Shown: piece after piece, positions 41,544 through 48,085 of the stretch
How positions within the stretch are numbered: the first letter of the stretch is position 1
Layout of the letters: each line of letters starts with the position of its first letter
Source of the DNA: a virus
IMG/VR virus record: IMGVR_UViG_3300028909_000017
Coordinates: 1 to 64,000 of that record
Reading direction: 5' to 3' (one strand)
DNA: 64,000 bases
The notes under the pieces: generated by a model
Databases searched by the model: none
Told to the model about the DNA's origin: nothing
What the model saw: only the letters and a program-made list of their open reading frames with translations
Translations under genes and position numbers: made by a program

Positions 41544-41719
41544 CTTATTTCGGGAAAAAGATCAACCTGATTAACGACAATGTCAATGAAGTTAGGCTTA
41601 AATCCAAAAGAATCTTCTAGTTGAGAAAGTTCATCATTTGACGGGTCATGATCAAAAGCTCTTAAAAATGTTGACCCGTCATAACCTTCGTCTTCAAATG
41701 CCAGCCAAATTTTTTGCAT
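41540..41719 (-). CDS. Small acidic protein, unknown
   Basis: 59 residues from the ATG at 41719 (MQKIWLAFEDEGYDGST), after GAGGAAATCAGAT. Very acidic (DHDPSNDELSQLEDSF). Small acidic early phage proteins often mimic DNA or bind host enzymes; no target is visible. Confidence 0.6.
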   Translation of the reverse strand: MQKIWLAFEDEGYDGSTFLRAFDHDPSNDELSQLEDSFGFKPNFIDIVVNQVDLFPEIS

Positions 41720-41741
41720 ATCTGATTTCCTCACTGAAATA

Positions 41742-41770
41742 ATTATAGCAAAGTTCGGTTAATATTGCAA
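41742..41770 (-). promoter_or_regulatory. Early sigma-70-type promoter
   Basis: TTGCAA (41765-41770), 17 nt, TATAAT (41742-41747), then ATTTCAGTGAGGAAATCAG. Near-identical to 41992-42020. Confidence 0.8.
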
Positions 41771-41771
41771 C

Positions 41772-41969
41772 CTAAAATTGAATTTTTTTGATGCGAATTT
41801 GAGGTTCATTGAGGGAATTGATGAATGCAGTGATCTGATAGGTATTATCATCCGCAAAAATATTAACGTGTTCGCAATCACCCGCCCGAACGATCGCTAA
41901 ATTTTGGACTGATTCGACTGTAATTGCTTCAATTGAATTAATACTTTCTCCGATTAGCAACTTTTTCAT
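41772..41969 (-). CDS. Small protein, unknown
   Basis: 65 residues from the ATG at 41969 (MKKLLIGESINSIEAIT), after GAGGAAC. Alternating strands suggest a compact beta fold. No family recognised. Confidence 0.6.
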   Translation of the reverse strand: MKKLLIGESINSIEAITVESVQNLAIVRAGDCEHVNIFADDNTYQITAFINSLNEPQIRIKKIQF

Positions 41970-41991
41970 ATCTGAGTTCCTCACTGAAATA

Positions 41992-42020
41992 ATTATAGCA
42001 ACGTTCGGTTAATATTGCAA
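41992..42020 (-). promoter_or_regulatory. Early sigma-70-type promoter
   Basis: TTGCAA (42015-42020), 17 nt, TATAAT (41992-41997). The 24-bp element occurs as an inverted pair beginning 24 bp upstream. Confidence 0.8.
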
Positions 42021-42044
42021 CCTAAAATTGAATTTTTTGCAATA

Positions 42045-42102
42045 AATAAGTCCTTTGTTTTCAACAAAATTAATAATTGTTGAAAACAAAGGACTTAATT
42101 TT
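42045..42102. promoter_or_regulatory. Inverted pair of the promoter-module element
   Basis: AAGTCCTTTGTTTTCAACA, 11 nt, TGTTGAAAACAAAGGACTT: perfect 19-bp arms. It could be a two-sided operator or, as RNA, a stable hairpin. Confidence 0.6.
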
Positions 42103-42187
42103 CTATTTTAGAGTATATTTTTAGATATGTATATAATAGTATAGCCGAGTGTTTATTGGGGTTATACCGAGCATTTTGTTAAAAATT

Positions 42188-42203
42188 ACCCTTTTGCTTT
42201 CAA
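42188..42203. repeat. Degenerate copy of the promoter-module element
   Basis: CCCTTTTGCTTTCAAC resembles the CCTTTGTTTTCAAC core, just upstream of the 42212 gene end. Possibly decayed. Confidence 0.3.
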
Positions 42204-42211
42204 CAGTTTAA

Positions 42212-42400
42212 TTATTCGTTTTCCTCGGTCTCTTCCTCATAATCTGCATGAATAAGATCCCGATATGATGGTTTATAACGAAGAGCCCGATCTTTCTTTG
42301 GGGTAATTGCAAATGACGCCTTGGGAGTTCCGATTCGATCTCGGGCGTTCGATTTGACAGCGCTTACTTTACTGAAAACATCCTTCTTTTTTCGTGTCAT
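42212..42400 (-). CDS. Small basic protein, unknown
   Basis: 62 residues, starting MTRKKKDVFSKVSAV and rich in Lys/Arg until an acidic end (EEETEENE). Its ATG touches the stop of the upstream membrane protein. Possibly nucleic-acid binding. Confidence 0.55.
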   Translation of the reverse strand: MTRKKKDVFSKVSAVKSNARDRIGTPKASFAITPKKDRALRYKPSYRDLIHADYEEETEENE

Positions 42401-42615
42401 TATCGACCCCTTCCCATTTGTCTCTTAATTTTTGCAGCCATACACATTGCCCAAAGTCCGCCAAAATATTCCAATGAGTGATTAAATCGTTCCTCTGGAG
42501 TGGCCGTTAGCATAAAGTGAATACGCCAGAGAACAATAAACAGCATGAATAAACAGAGGCCGGTGCATCCCAATAATGTTCCACCAATCAAAACCCACAT
42601 TACAAAATCAATCAT
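42400..42615 (-). CDS. Small membrane protein
   Basis: 71 residues with a long hydrophobic region at about 4-33 (one or two helices), then a basic tail (KIKRQMGRGR). Function unknown; early expression from the promoter at 42644-42672. Confidence 0.6.
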   Translation of the reverse strand: MIDFVMWVLIGGTLLGCTGLCLFMLFIVLWRIHFMLTATPEERFNHSLEYFGGLWAMCMAAKIKRQMGRGR

Positions 42616-42643
42616 GCAAACTCCATTTCCTAATCACAAATAT

Positions 42644-42672
42644 AGTATAGCAAAGGTCGAACCGAATGTCAA
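42644..42672 (-). promoter_or_regulatory. Sigma-70-type promoter
   Basis: TTGACA (42667-42672), 17 nt, TATACT (42644-42649), with TTTGC before the -10 as elsewhere. Confidence 0.75.
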
Positions 42673-42673
42673 C

Positions 42674-43285
42674 CTAAATTTCTGTTGTCTCTAACTCGTT
42701 GAGACATTGGAACTTGGTTCCATTAATTTCTTCAGTCAGAGATAAATGATAGTGGCCACAGAACCAATATTTGGGTTGGAATTGATCGAACATTGCTGAT
42801 AATGCTTGACCGGTTCGGGTGGGATGTAGATTGGCTGATCCGTCAATTGAATAAATGGATAATAGTTTTTTGGCAAATACCGAACACACATCATGTGTTA
42901 TCATGATTTCTGGTTTAAAATCTAAATATTGCTCCATGACTGTATCAAGTTCGGGTAGAGATAATTCTTCATCTCTCCACCATGACAGTCCTTCCCGTCG
43001 ATATTTATAATCTATCGACCAAGCACCGCCCATCCAAAATACTTTCCTATCTTCGATGATTTTACTTCCGTAATCACCCATATAATTGGGATGAATTTTA
43101 CAGACAGCAGGATTATCGTGATTCCCACGGAAAAATAATGCATTGGGTGGAAAAGTAGGAACGGTCGATTCACCGTGAAATCCAAGTCCAAAATCTCCGA
43201 TTTGAACTATTAATTTATCCGAATTTGTTACGGCTATTTTTTTAAATTCTTTAAATTTTCCATGAGTGTCGCCGCAAATTAGCAT
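42674..43285 (-). CDS. Calcineurin-like metallophosphoesterase
   Basis: 203 residues with the complete set: MLICGDTHGK (1), QIGDFGLGF (2), FFRGNHDNP (3), MITHDVC (4), FCGHYH (5). The GDTHG start and GGAWSIDYKYR loop differ from the enzyme at 19579, so it is a separate subfamily, similar to bacterial phosphoesterases of unknown substrate. It is followed 9 nt... downstream of the omega-like gene in the same unit. Confidence 0.85.
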   Translation of the reverse strand: MLICGDTHGKFKEFKKIAVTNSDKLIVQIGDFGLGFHGESTVPTFPPNALFFRGNHDNPAVCKIHPNYMGDYGSKIIEDRKVFWMGGAWSIDYKYRREGLSWWRDEELSLPELDTVMEQYLDFKPEIMITHDVCSVFAKKLLSIYSIDGSANLHPTRTGQALSAMFDQFQPKYWFCGHYHLSLTEEINGTKFQCLNELETTEI

Positions 43286-43294
43286 AGGACTCCT

Positions 43295-43582
43295 TTACCC
43301 GTTGAAAAGAATGTCATTCGGGTCAATTAAATCTTTGCTGGTCGGTTTGGATGGGTGATTCCATTTTAATTTGTCGGTACGAAATTCTTCTAGTGCAATT
43401 TTTGCGAATCGACTTTGAACAATTTCTTCGTGCCCGGGATCGAATTCCGGACTTAATCCTTTTTTAACTGGGTAACCTTTAATTAGTTGATTGACACGTT
43501 TCATAATAATGCCAGCCAATACAAATCGTGAACCGGCTTTTGATTCATGTTCTTGAATGGTAAGAATTTTTTCGTTAAGCAT
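43295..43582 (-). CDS. rpoZ: Probable RNA polymerase omega subunit (RpoZ/Rpb6 family)
   Basis: 95 residues. AGSRFVLAGIIMKRVNQLIKG matches the omega core (N/SRFxLVxxAxxRAxQLxxG), and SRFAKIALEEFRTDKLKW matches the second block (xxALxE(I/V)xxGKI.W) of omega proteins from several bacterial phyla. Omega binds the beta-prime subunit of RNA polymerase, aids assembly and contacts alarmone sites. A phage copy could replace or compete with host omega. The C-terminal 17 residues are extra. Identification rests on two motifs and length. Confidence 0.65.
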   Translation of the reverse strand: MLNEKILTIQEHESKAGSRFVLAGIIMKRVNQLIKGYPVKKGLSPEFDPGHEEIVQSRFAKIALEEFRTDKLKWNHPSKPTSKDLIDPNDILFNG

Positions 43583-43606
43583 CGTTTTCCTTGTAATTAT
43601 TTATTT

Positions 43607-44362
43607 TTAATCGGAGTATACTTCTGGAAATAGAACTTGATCGTAGTATGGATTTACAATTAATTCGGCTTCTTCATAAATCGATCCTTTATGAAGGAAT
43701 TTGTGTGGTTTAACTTGCTCTGGCAATGGAATTGCATTAAAAAATTGTGGTAAATATGTACGAAAATATCGAAGTAGTGGAATGGCAATTTGCCTCATTT
43801 GGGGATGTGCTGCGACGGGTGTTCGTTTCGAAAGAAAATTATTCCAACTTCCCAAATTTAATGTTGCAGCATATTCTGTTTTAACTCCGGTTGGAAGAAA
43901 ATATCTAGTTTTTTCGGGAGTCCAAGATCTATTTCTCCACCGAGCATATCGTTCATCGTCTTCATGCAGGTCAGATAAAAATTCATCCCAATATTCTCCG
44001 CCAACAGACATCCAAGGTGGAAGAATATATGCTACTCCTTTACCACTATAATCACAGTACCTCGTAGATTCTTGCAGGTAGGCGGCCATTCTGTGACGAA
44101 CTCCCTCGTGGGAAATTCCGCGGTCTGTAATGAATGTTACTGAAATAAAACGGTGTTCAGCAATACCTGTATGCCTATTTGTATTGAAAATTCTTTCGGG
44201 AAATGTTTTATATGAATCCTCAGTCATCTTACCTTCGGATTTGTAACATTTTCTTGTGAATAGTTCGATTTTTTTGGCCATGTGATCCGCAAGTGTAACC
44301 CCATTGGGAAGGATCATTTCTAACGAATCTTCAACGATTACCATTGGTTTAATTAATTTCAT
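43607..44362 (-). CDS. thyX: Flavin-dependent thymidylate synthase (ThyX)
   Basis: 251 residues. The ThyX signature R-H-R-x7-S is at 89-99 (RHRMAAYLQES), followed by TRYCDYSGKG, and the substrate region WNNFLSKRTPVAAHPQMRQIA carries the conserved Arg and His-Pro. It methylates dUMP using methylene-tetrahydrofolate and FAD. It complements the phage dUTPase at 7234, which supplies dUMP. Confidence 0.95.
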   Translation of the reverse strand: MKLIKPMVIVEDSLEMILPNGVTLADHMAKKIELFTRKCYKSEGKMTEDSYKTFPERIFNTNRHTGIAEHRFISVTFITDRGISHEGVRHRMAAYLQESTRYCDYSGKGVAYILPPWMSVGGEYWDEFLSDLHEDDERYARWRNRSWTPEKTRYFLPTGVKTEYAATLNLGSWNNFLSKRTPVAAHPQMRQIAIPLLRYFRTYLPQFFNAIPLPEQVKPHKFLHKGSIYEEAELIVNPYYDQVLFPEVYSD

Positions 44363-44384
44363 TAAATAATGTATCCTTTTAATC

Positions 44385-44594
44385 TTAATTATTAATTCTA
44401 TGGTTAAATGATTTTTCGATTAAATCACCGCATGTTAGACATGTATTGTGAAAGTATTCCACCGAACCATCAGAATGTGCAGTTCCATAAAAATTGGCTG
44501 AAATATTTACGATGTTGGTAAGTTTCCATTTTGTTCCGTCATATGTATGAATATGAGGGGTAGTTGTTTCGATTAGACCCCAGAGTATTTTCAT
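44385..44594 (-). CDS. Small protein with a Cys pair, unknown
   Basis: 69 residues from the ATG at 44594 (MKILWGLIETTTPHIHTYDG), chosen because GGAGAT lies 6 nt before it; a start at 44627 would fall inside the terminator. The end has CLTCGDLIEKSFNH, which with nearby His could hold a metal. No family recognised. Confidence 0.55.
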   Translation of the reverse strand: MKILWGLIETTTPHIHTYDGTKWKLTNIVNISANFYGTAHSDGSVEYFHNTCLTCGDLIEKSFNHRINN

Positions 44595-44609
44595 TATTTT
44601 ATCTCCATT

Positions 44610-44642
44610 ATTAAAAAAGGCAGGCATATGCCTGCCTTTTTT
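44610..44642 (-). terminator. Terminator
   Basis: Perfect hairpin AAAAAAGGCAGGCAT / ATGCCTGCCTTTTTT downstream of 44657-45151; both strands have T runs. Confidence 0.85.
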
Positions 44643-44656
44643 AAGAGTAATTTAAA

Positions 44657-45151
44657 TTACTTTGCAGCTTCAACTGCAATGCGATTTGAAATCTTTGAAG
44701 AATGGGCAATGGCCTTTGCACGAATACTACCAGCCTTTGCGGCGCGGGCAGAGTTTACAATCGTATTGACCAGCGTCGATGACTCGGATGGGGTTTCTGA
44801 TTCAACCTTTGGTGTCTTTACAGCCTTCACCTTGGGTGTGGCAACCTTCTTTTCCTTCGGAACCTTAATTGCCTTCACCTTAGGTACCTTGGGAGTATTT
44901 GCCGCCACAATTGCGGTTTCCTTCTCTTCTATAGCTTGAAGATTAACTCCCTCGGGAGTATTTGCCTTAAGATATGCAATGGCGTCAATCTTTGTCATTG
45001 GTTCGGGGAGGTCAACGAGAACAATTTCGGAATTTCCGGCACGTTCAAGCATCTTCAGGCGTGTTTTACGATCATTGGCGAAACGTGCCTTGTAAGAGCC
45101 TTCAAAAAGTGCTGAACCTGCAAGTGCATAAAGCTTATTATCAATAGCCAT
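44657..45151 (-). CDS. Protein with histone-H1-like Lys/Ala/Pro tail
   Basis: 164 residues. The N-terminal 60 form a small domain (GSALFEGSYKARFANDRKTRLKMLERAG). Residues about 80-125 repeat VPKVKAIKVPKEKKVATPKV-like units, as in H1-type or bacterial nucleoid proteins, and the end is Ala/Lys-rich. It may coat or bridge DNA. Strong early promoter and its own terminator imply high expression. GC content is higher than neighbours. Confidence 0.65.
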   Translation of the reverse strand: MAIDNKLYALAGSALFEGSYKARFANDRKTRLKMLERAGNSEIVLVDLPEPMTKIDAIAYLKANTPEGVNLQAIEEKETAIVAANTPKVPKVKAIKVPKEKKVATPKVKAVKTPKVESETPSESSTLVNTIVNSARAAKAGSIRAKAIAHSSKISNRIAVEAAK

Positions 45152-45255
45152 TTAATTTTTTCCTTTTCAGTTGAGTGCCGCTTTGCGGTCACCGGTTAAT
45201 GTTTTATGATGAATCGATCCGTCGCCGTAATCATCACAATTTCAATTACTTATAT

Positions 45256-45284
45256 AGTATAACAAAGTTCGATGTAAATGTCAA
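45256..45284 (-). promoter_or_regulatory. Sigma-70-type promoter
   Basis: TTGACA (45279-45284), 17 nt, TATACT (45256-45261). Drives the H1-like gene; overlaps the stop of the small gene upstream. Confidence 0.75.
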
Positions 45285-45439
45285 ATTTTATTTTTAATTA
45301 AATCGGCAATTTCAAGCATCAGCGACGCTATTCCAATTAGCATAAAGAAAAATGACAGTAACATTAGAAAAATTACAGAAAAATGCGGGAAAATACATGC
45401 GGTGCAACAAGCAAGAATGTTATACCAATCGTAAACCAT
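45281..45439 (-). CDS. Small membrane protein
   Basis: 52 residues from the ATG at 45439 (MVYDWYNILACCTACIF), with a long hydrophobic stretch (FSVIFLMLLSFFFMLIGIASL) and a polar end. It overlaps the 45373-45462 frame. No Shine-Dalgarno of its own; may be translated by coupling. Confidence 0.4.
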   Translation of the reverse strand: MVYDWYNILACCTACIFPHFSVIFLMLLSFFFMLIGIASLMLEIADLIKNKI

Positions 45440-45462
45440 CTGTATGTCCATTTATTTGTCAT
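45373..45462 (-). CDS. Very short membrane peptide
   Basis: 29 residues (MTNKWTYRWFTIGITFLLVA and nine more) placed perfectly after the early leader GTGAGGAGATCAA. Either a real leader peptide or the start of the next frame after a frameshift. Confidence 0.4.
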   Translation of the reverse strand: MTNKWTYRWFTIGITFLLVAPHVFSRIFL

Positions 45463-45482
45463 TTGATCTCCTCACTGAAATA

Positions 45483-45511
45483 ATTATAGCAAACCAACAA
45501 CCTTATGTCAA
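45483..45511 (-). promoter_or_regulatory. Early sigma-70-type promoter
   Basis: TTGACA (45506-45511), 17 nt, TATAAT (45483-45488), then ATTTCAGTGAGGAGATCAA. Confidence 0.8.
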
Positions 45512-45542
45512 GAGAAATTTTAAATTATTGAAATAATAGGAC

Positions 45543-45845
45543 TTATTCTACACTTCCTATACCCGGTACTTGATCGTAAACAGTACCAGTTGATTTAACT
45601 GCTCCTTCTCGAACGAGAAGCCGCCAACTACCATCTTTTATTCGAATTACATATCCCGATGGGATTTCTTCGGTTGGATTTGTTATTTTTCGCCATCCAC
45701 CACATGTACATTTGTAAGGCGGCATACGACCATTACAAGGATCAATGCATCCCCCAGCGATAACGGAACCATTTTTTACCATTCGATTGGCTTCAGAACC
45801 ACTTCGGGCCATTTTAAGGCTTACCAATGCTTTTACAATTTTCAT
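45543..45845 (-). CDS. S4-type RNA-binding domain protein with a Cys cluster
   Basis: 100 residues. KALVSLKMARSGSEANRMVKNGSVIAGG matches the S4 domain (LxxxGLxxSRxEAxRxIxxGxVxVNG), and EIPSGYVIRIKDGSWRLL its last strands. Between them is a CIDPCNGRMPPYKCTCGGW insert with four Cys, which could bind zinc. S4 domains bind structured RNA in ribosomal protein S4, tyrosyl-tRNA synthetase and stress factors. The target here may be rRNA or tRNA. Confidence 0.65.
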   Translation of the reverse strand: MKIVKALVSLKMARSGSEANRMVKNGSVIAGGCIDPCNGRMPPYKCTCGGWRKITNPTEEIPSGYVIRIKDGSWRLLVREGAVKSTGTVYDQVPGIGSVE

Positions 45846-45863
45846 TTTCCCACCACTTAAATA

Positions 45864-45892
45864 AGTATAGCAAATTGATCAATAAATGTCAA
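45864..45892 (-). promoter_or_regulatory. Sigma-70-type promoter of the S4-domain gene
   Basis: TTGACA (45887-45892), 17 nt, TATACT (45864-45869). Confidence 0.75.
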
Positions 45893-45970
45893 CCGAATAT
45901 ATATTCTTTATTTTTAGTAAAAAATCATAACCTTTTTAAATCAATAAAAAGAAAATTGCCGGTTGTTCGA

Positions 45971-45979
45971 CATAAATAC
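45971..45979 (+). promoter_or_regulatory. T4-like late promoter box
   Basis: CATAAATAC followed by GAGTAGAGG and the ATG at 45996. Confidence 0.5.
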
Positions 45980-45995
45980 GAGTAGAGGATTATTC

Positions 45996-46661
45996 ATGTC
46001 ATTACATCAAAATTCCAAAGTCAAAGTTCGGGCAGGATTGCAACAAAATTTGCCGCAATTATCTAAGGGAGAACTTGGCTGGGCAATAGACACACAACGA
46101 CTTTTTATTGGAAATGGAGAAGTTGTTGACGGTGCCCCATACGCAGGTAATACGGAAATTTCAACTGTTCCAAATAGTCTTGCTGGTTCGGCTGGATATC
46201 CGAGAGCCGGAATCCCTACTGGAATTATTGATGGGGTAAATAAAATTTTCACAGTCCCATTTACGCCAATACCAGAAACATTAATTGTTTTTAATAATAT
46301 CGCATTAATTCCTGGTGTCGGGTTCACAGCTAAAGGCAATATAATAACCTATACAACTGCTCCTGTTGTTGATGATAAATTATATTATTATTGCTGGCAA
46401 TATTTGGTTTACGTATCATCCAATGTAAATAGTGGGTCTTCATTATACGGAAGTCCAGTGGTTAGTGGAATCACTAACGGGGTCAATACTCTGTTTAGTT
46501 TAGCATCATTTCCGTCACAACCGTCTGCACTTATTTTAACATTGGGAGGAATAGCATTAACTCAGGGAGTAGATTATGATTATACACTTTCTGGCATCGA
46601 TATTATTATGAATTATGCTCCACCAACAGATTCAATTTTACGGGCGTATTACACAATTTAA
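45996..46661 (+). CDS. Virion structural protein with Mtd-like N-terminal module
   Basis: 221 residues from the ATG at 45996 (MSLHQNSKVKVRAGLQQNLP), after GTAGAGGA. QLSKGELGWAIDTQRLFIGNG is the L-x-x-GExGW(A/S)xDTxxLFIGNG module seen at the N-terminus of many phage receptor-binding and tail proteins. Two later segments (ITNGVNTLFSL and IIDGVNKIFTVPF) repeat. It begins a plus-strand late block with the fibre and esterase genes. Confidence 0.75.
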   Translation: MSLHQNSKVKVRAGLQQNLPQLSKGELGWAIDTQRLFIGNGEVVDGAPYAGNTEISTVPNSLAGSAGYPRAGIPTGIIDGVNKIFTVPFTPIPETLIVFNNIALIPGVGFTAKGNIITYTTAPVVDDKLYYYCWQYLVYVSSNVNSGSSLYGSPVVSGITNGVNTLFSLASFPSQPSALILTLGGIALTQGVDYDYTLSGIDIIMNYAPPTDSILRAYYTI

Positions 46662-46672
46662 ATGGGGAATTC

Positions 46673-48085
46673 ATGTTGAAAAAAATTTTATTTCTAACTT
46701 TTTTGTTATTTCCATTACTTGCCAGTTCTCAAACGGTTGCTGGAATACATAATGGTGGAACCGGAGCATCAACTGCTAATGGAGCAATGACTAATTTGGG
46801 AATGTCTCAGAGTGGAACAATCGGAACAGGATCCCAACACGATTCACTTTCAGGAACTCTTAATGTAGCTGGTACTATTATGTCGGGGACTTTACCAATT
46901 TATTCTGTACATATTGGACCATTGGGAATAATGACTTCATCTTGGAATTTTGACACAACTACGGCAGCATCGGCTTGCGCAAGTCTGGGAGCATGTGCGG
47001 GGGGAACAGTTACCTCCTTTACTGCATCTTCAGGCACTTGGCCGACATGGCTAGTTCCCACGATAACTAATTCAACTTCTGCTCCGGCTCTTTCGGTAGT
47101 CGCATCATCCATTCCTAATAGTGCTTTATTGAATCCTTCCACAACTGTGAACGGACAAACTTGTACATTAGGTGGAAATTGTACTATAAGTACAGGATCA
47201 GGCACAGTAACAATTTTTGGGGCGACAACGGGAAATTGGCCTTCTTGGTTGGTTCCATCTGTAACAAACCCTAATACGACTCCTTATTTATCAGTATCTG
47301 CTAGCGCAATTCCTAATAGTGCATTGGCTAACTCTTCAACTACAGTTAATGGGCAGAACTGCGTACTTGGCAGCAATTGTACAATAAGTATCGGATCAGG
47401 AACAATTACGGGTGTAAGTGCCGGAACCGGCCTTTCTGGTGGAGGAACAAGCGGTAACGTAACATTAACAAACTCCTCTCCAATGGTTTTTCCGGGATTG
47501 GCTGGTATTCCAAACTTTAATGGATCGGGATGGGGAACAAGTTATAGCACTTCGGGTAGCGGAACTGTTGTGGCTTTAGCAAATAATACTGCATTAACTG
47601 GAACTCCAACTGCACCAACACAACCATGCTTGCCTAATACCAATATTGCAACAACTGCATATGTTTCGAATTGCCCGACAGGAGCTGGTCAATCGGCCTT
47701 GAGTGCTCAGAGTGTTCGGCCGCTTTGCGACACTGTTACAGTCTCCGCTGTGACGGAAGTCGATTACACCGTGACCGGCGCGATCACGCTCTACGCCAAT
47801 GCCAGCTACTCGACTATCGCCGCAGGCATCACCGCGGCCGCCCAGAATCTTGCGCTTACACTTGCGGCAAACATCGAGCAGGACATAGTCCTGAGTCAGT
47901 GGCAATCAGCTCTCAGCGTGTCTGGCGTCTACGATATGCAACTGCCGCTAGCTGCGAACATCGGCGGTACACCACTCACCCCAACTTCTGACGGCAGTTT
48001 CTTGCTCACGGCGGGACAATGGGCAAACTGCACAGGCATCAACCTCACAATCGTTATGGGCACAACGAACCAACCAGTAAACTAG
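46673..48085 (+). CDS. Fibre protein with N-terminal signal-peptide-like segment; mosaic of AT- and GC-rich DNA
   Basis: 470 residues. A typical signal peptide (MLKKILFLTFLLFPLLASSQ) is followed by HNGGTGASTANGAMTNLG, a common fibre repeat, then two near-copies of SSGTWPTWLVPTITN / TTGNWPSWLVPSVTN. LTGTPTAPTQP(x)n-IATTAYV is another fibre signature. From about 47685 the DNA changes abruptly to GC-rich and the last 130 residues lose the Asn/Ser bias. The C-terminal part was probably swapped in by recombination. A fibre with a signal peptide is unusual. Confidence 0.75.
   Translation: MLKKILFLTFLLFPLLASSQTVAGIHNGGTGASTANGAMTNLGMSQSGTIGTGSQHDSLSGTLNVAGTIMSGTLPIYSVHIGPLGIMTSSWNFDTTTAASACASLGACAGGTVTSFTASSGTWPTWLVPTITNSTSAPALSVVASSIPNSALLNPSTTVNGQTCTLGGNCTISTGSGTVTIFGATTGNWPSWLVPSVTNPNTTPYLSVSASAIPNSALANSSTTVNGQNCVLGSNCTISIGSGTITGVSAGTGLSGGGTSGNVTLTNSSPMVFPGLAGIPNFNGSGWGTSYSTSGSGTVVALANNTALTGTPTAPTQPCLPNTNIATTAYVSNCPTGAGQSALSAQSVRPLCDTVTVSAVTEVDYTVTGAITLYANASYSTIAAGITAAAQNLALTLAANIEQDIVLSQWQSALSVSGVYDMQLPLAANIGGTPLTPTSDGSFLLTAGQWANCTGINLTIVMGTTNQPVN

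Noticed and set aside
44595-44627. Upstream start MPAFFN for the 44385 gene
   Set aside because: It is encoded by the terminator hairpin; a good ribosome site precedes the ATG at 44594.
45900-45995. tRNA-like GGTTGTTCGAC string
   Set aside because: No matching acceptor or anticodon stems around it. No tRNA found elsewhere by eye.
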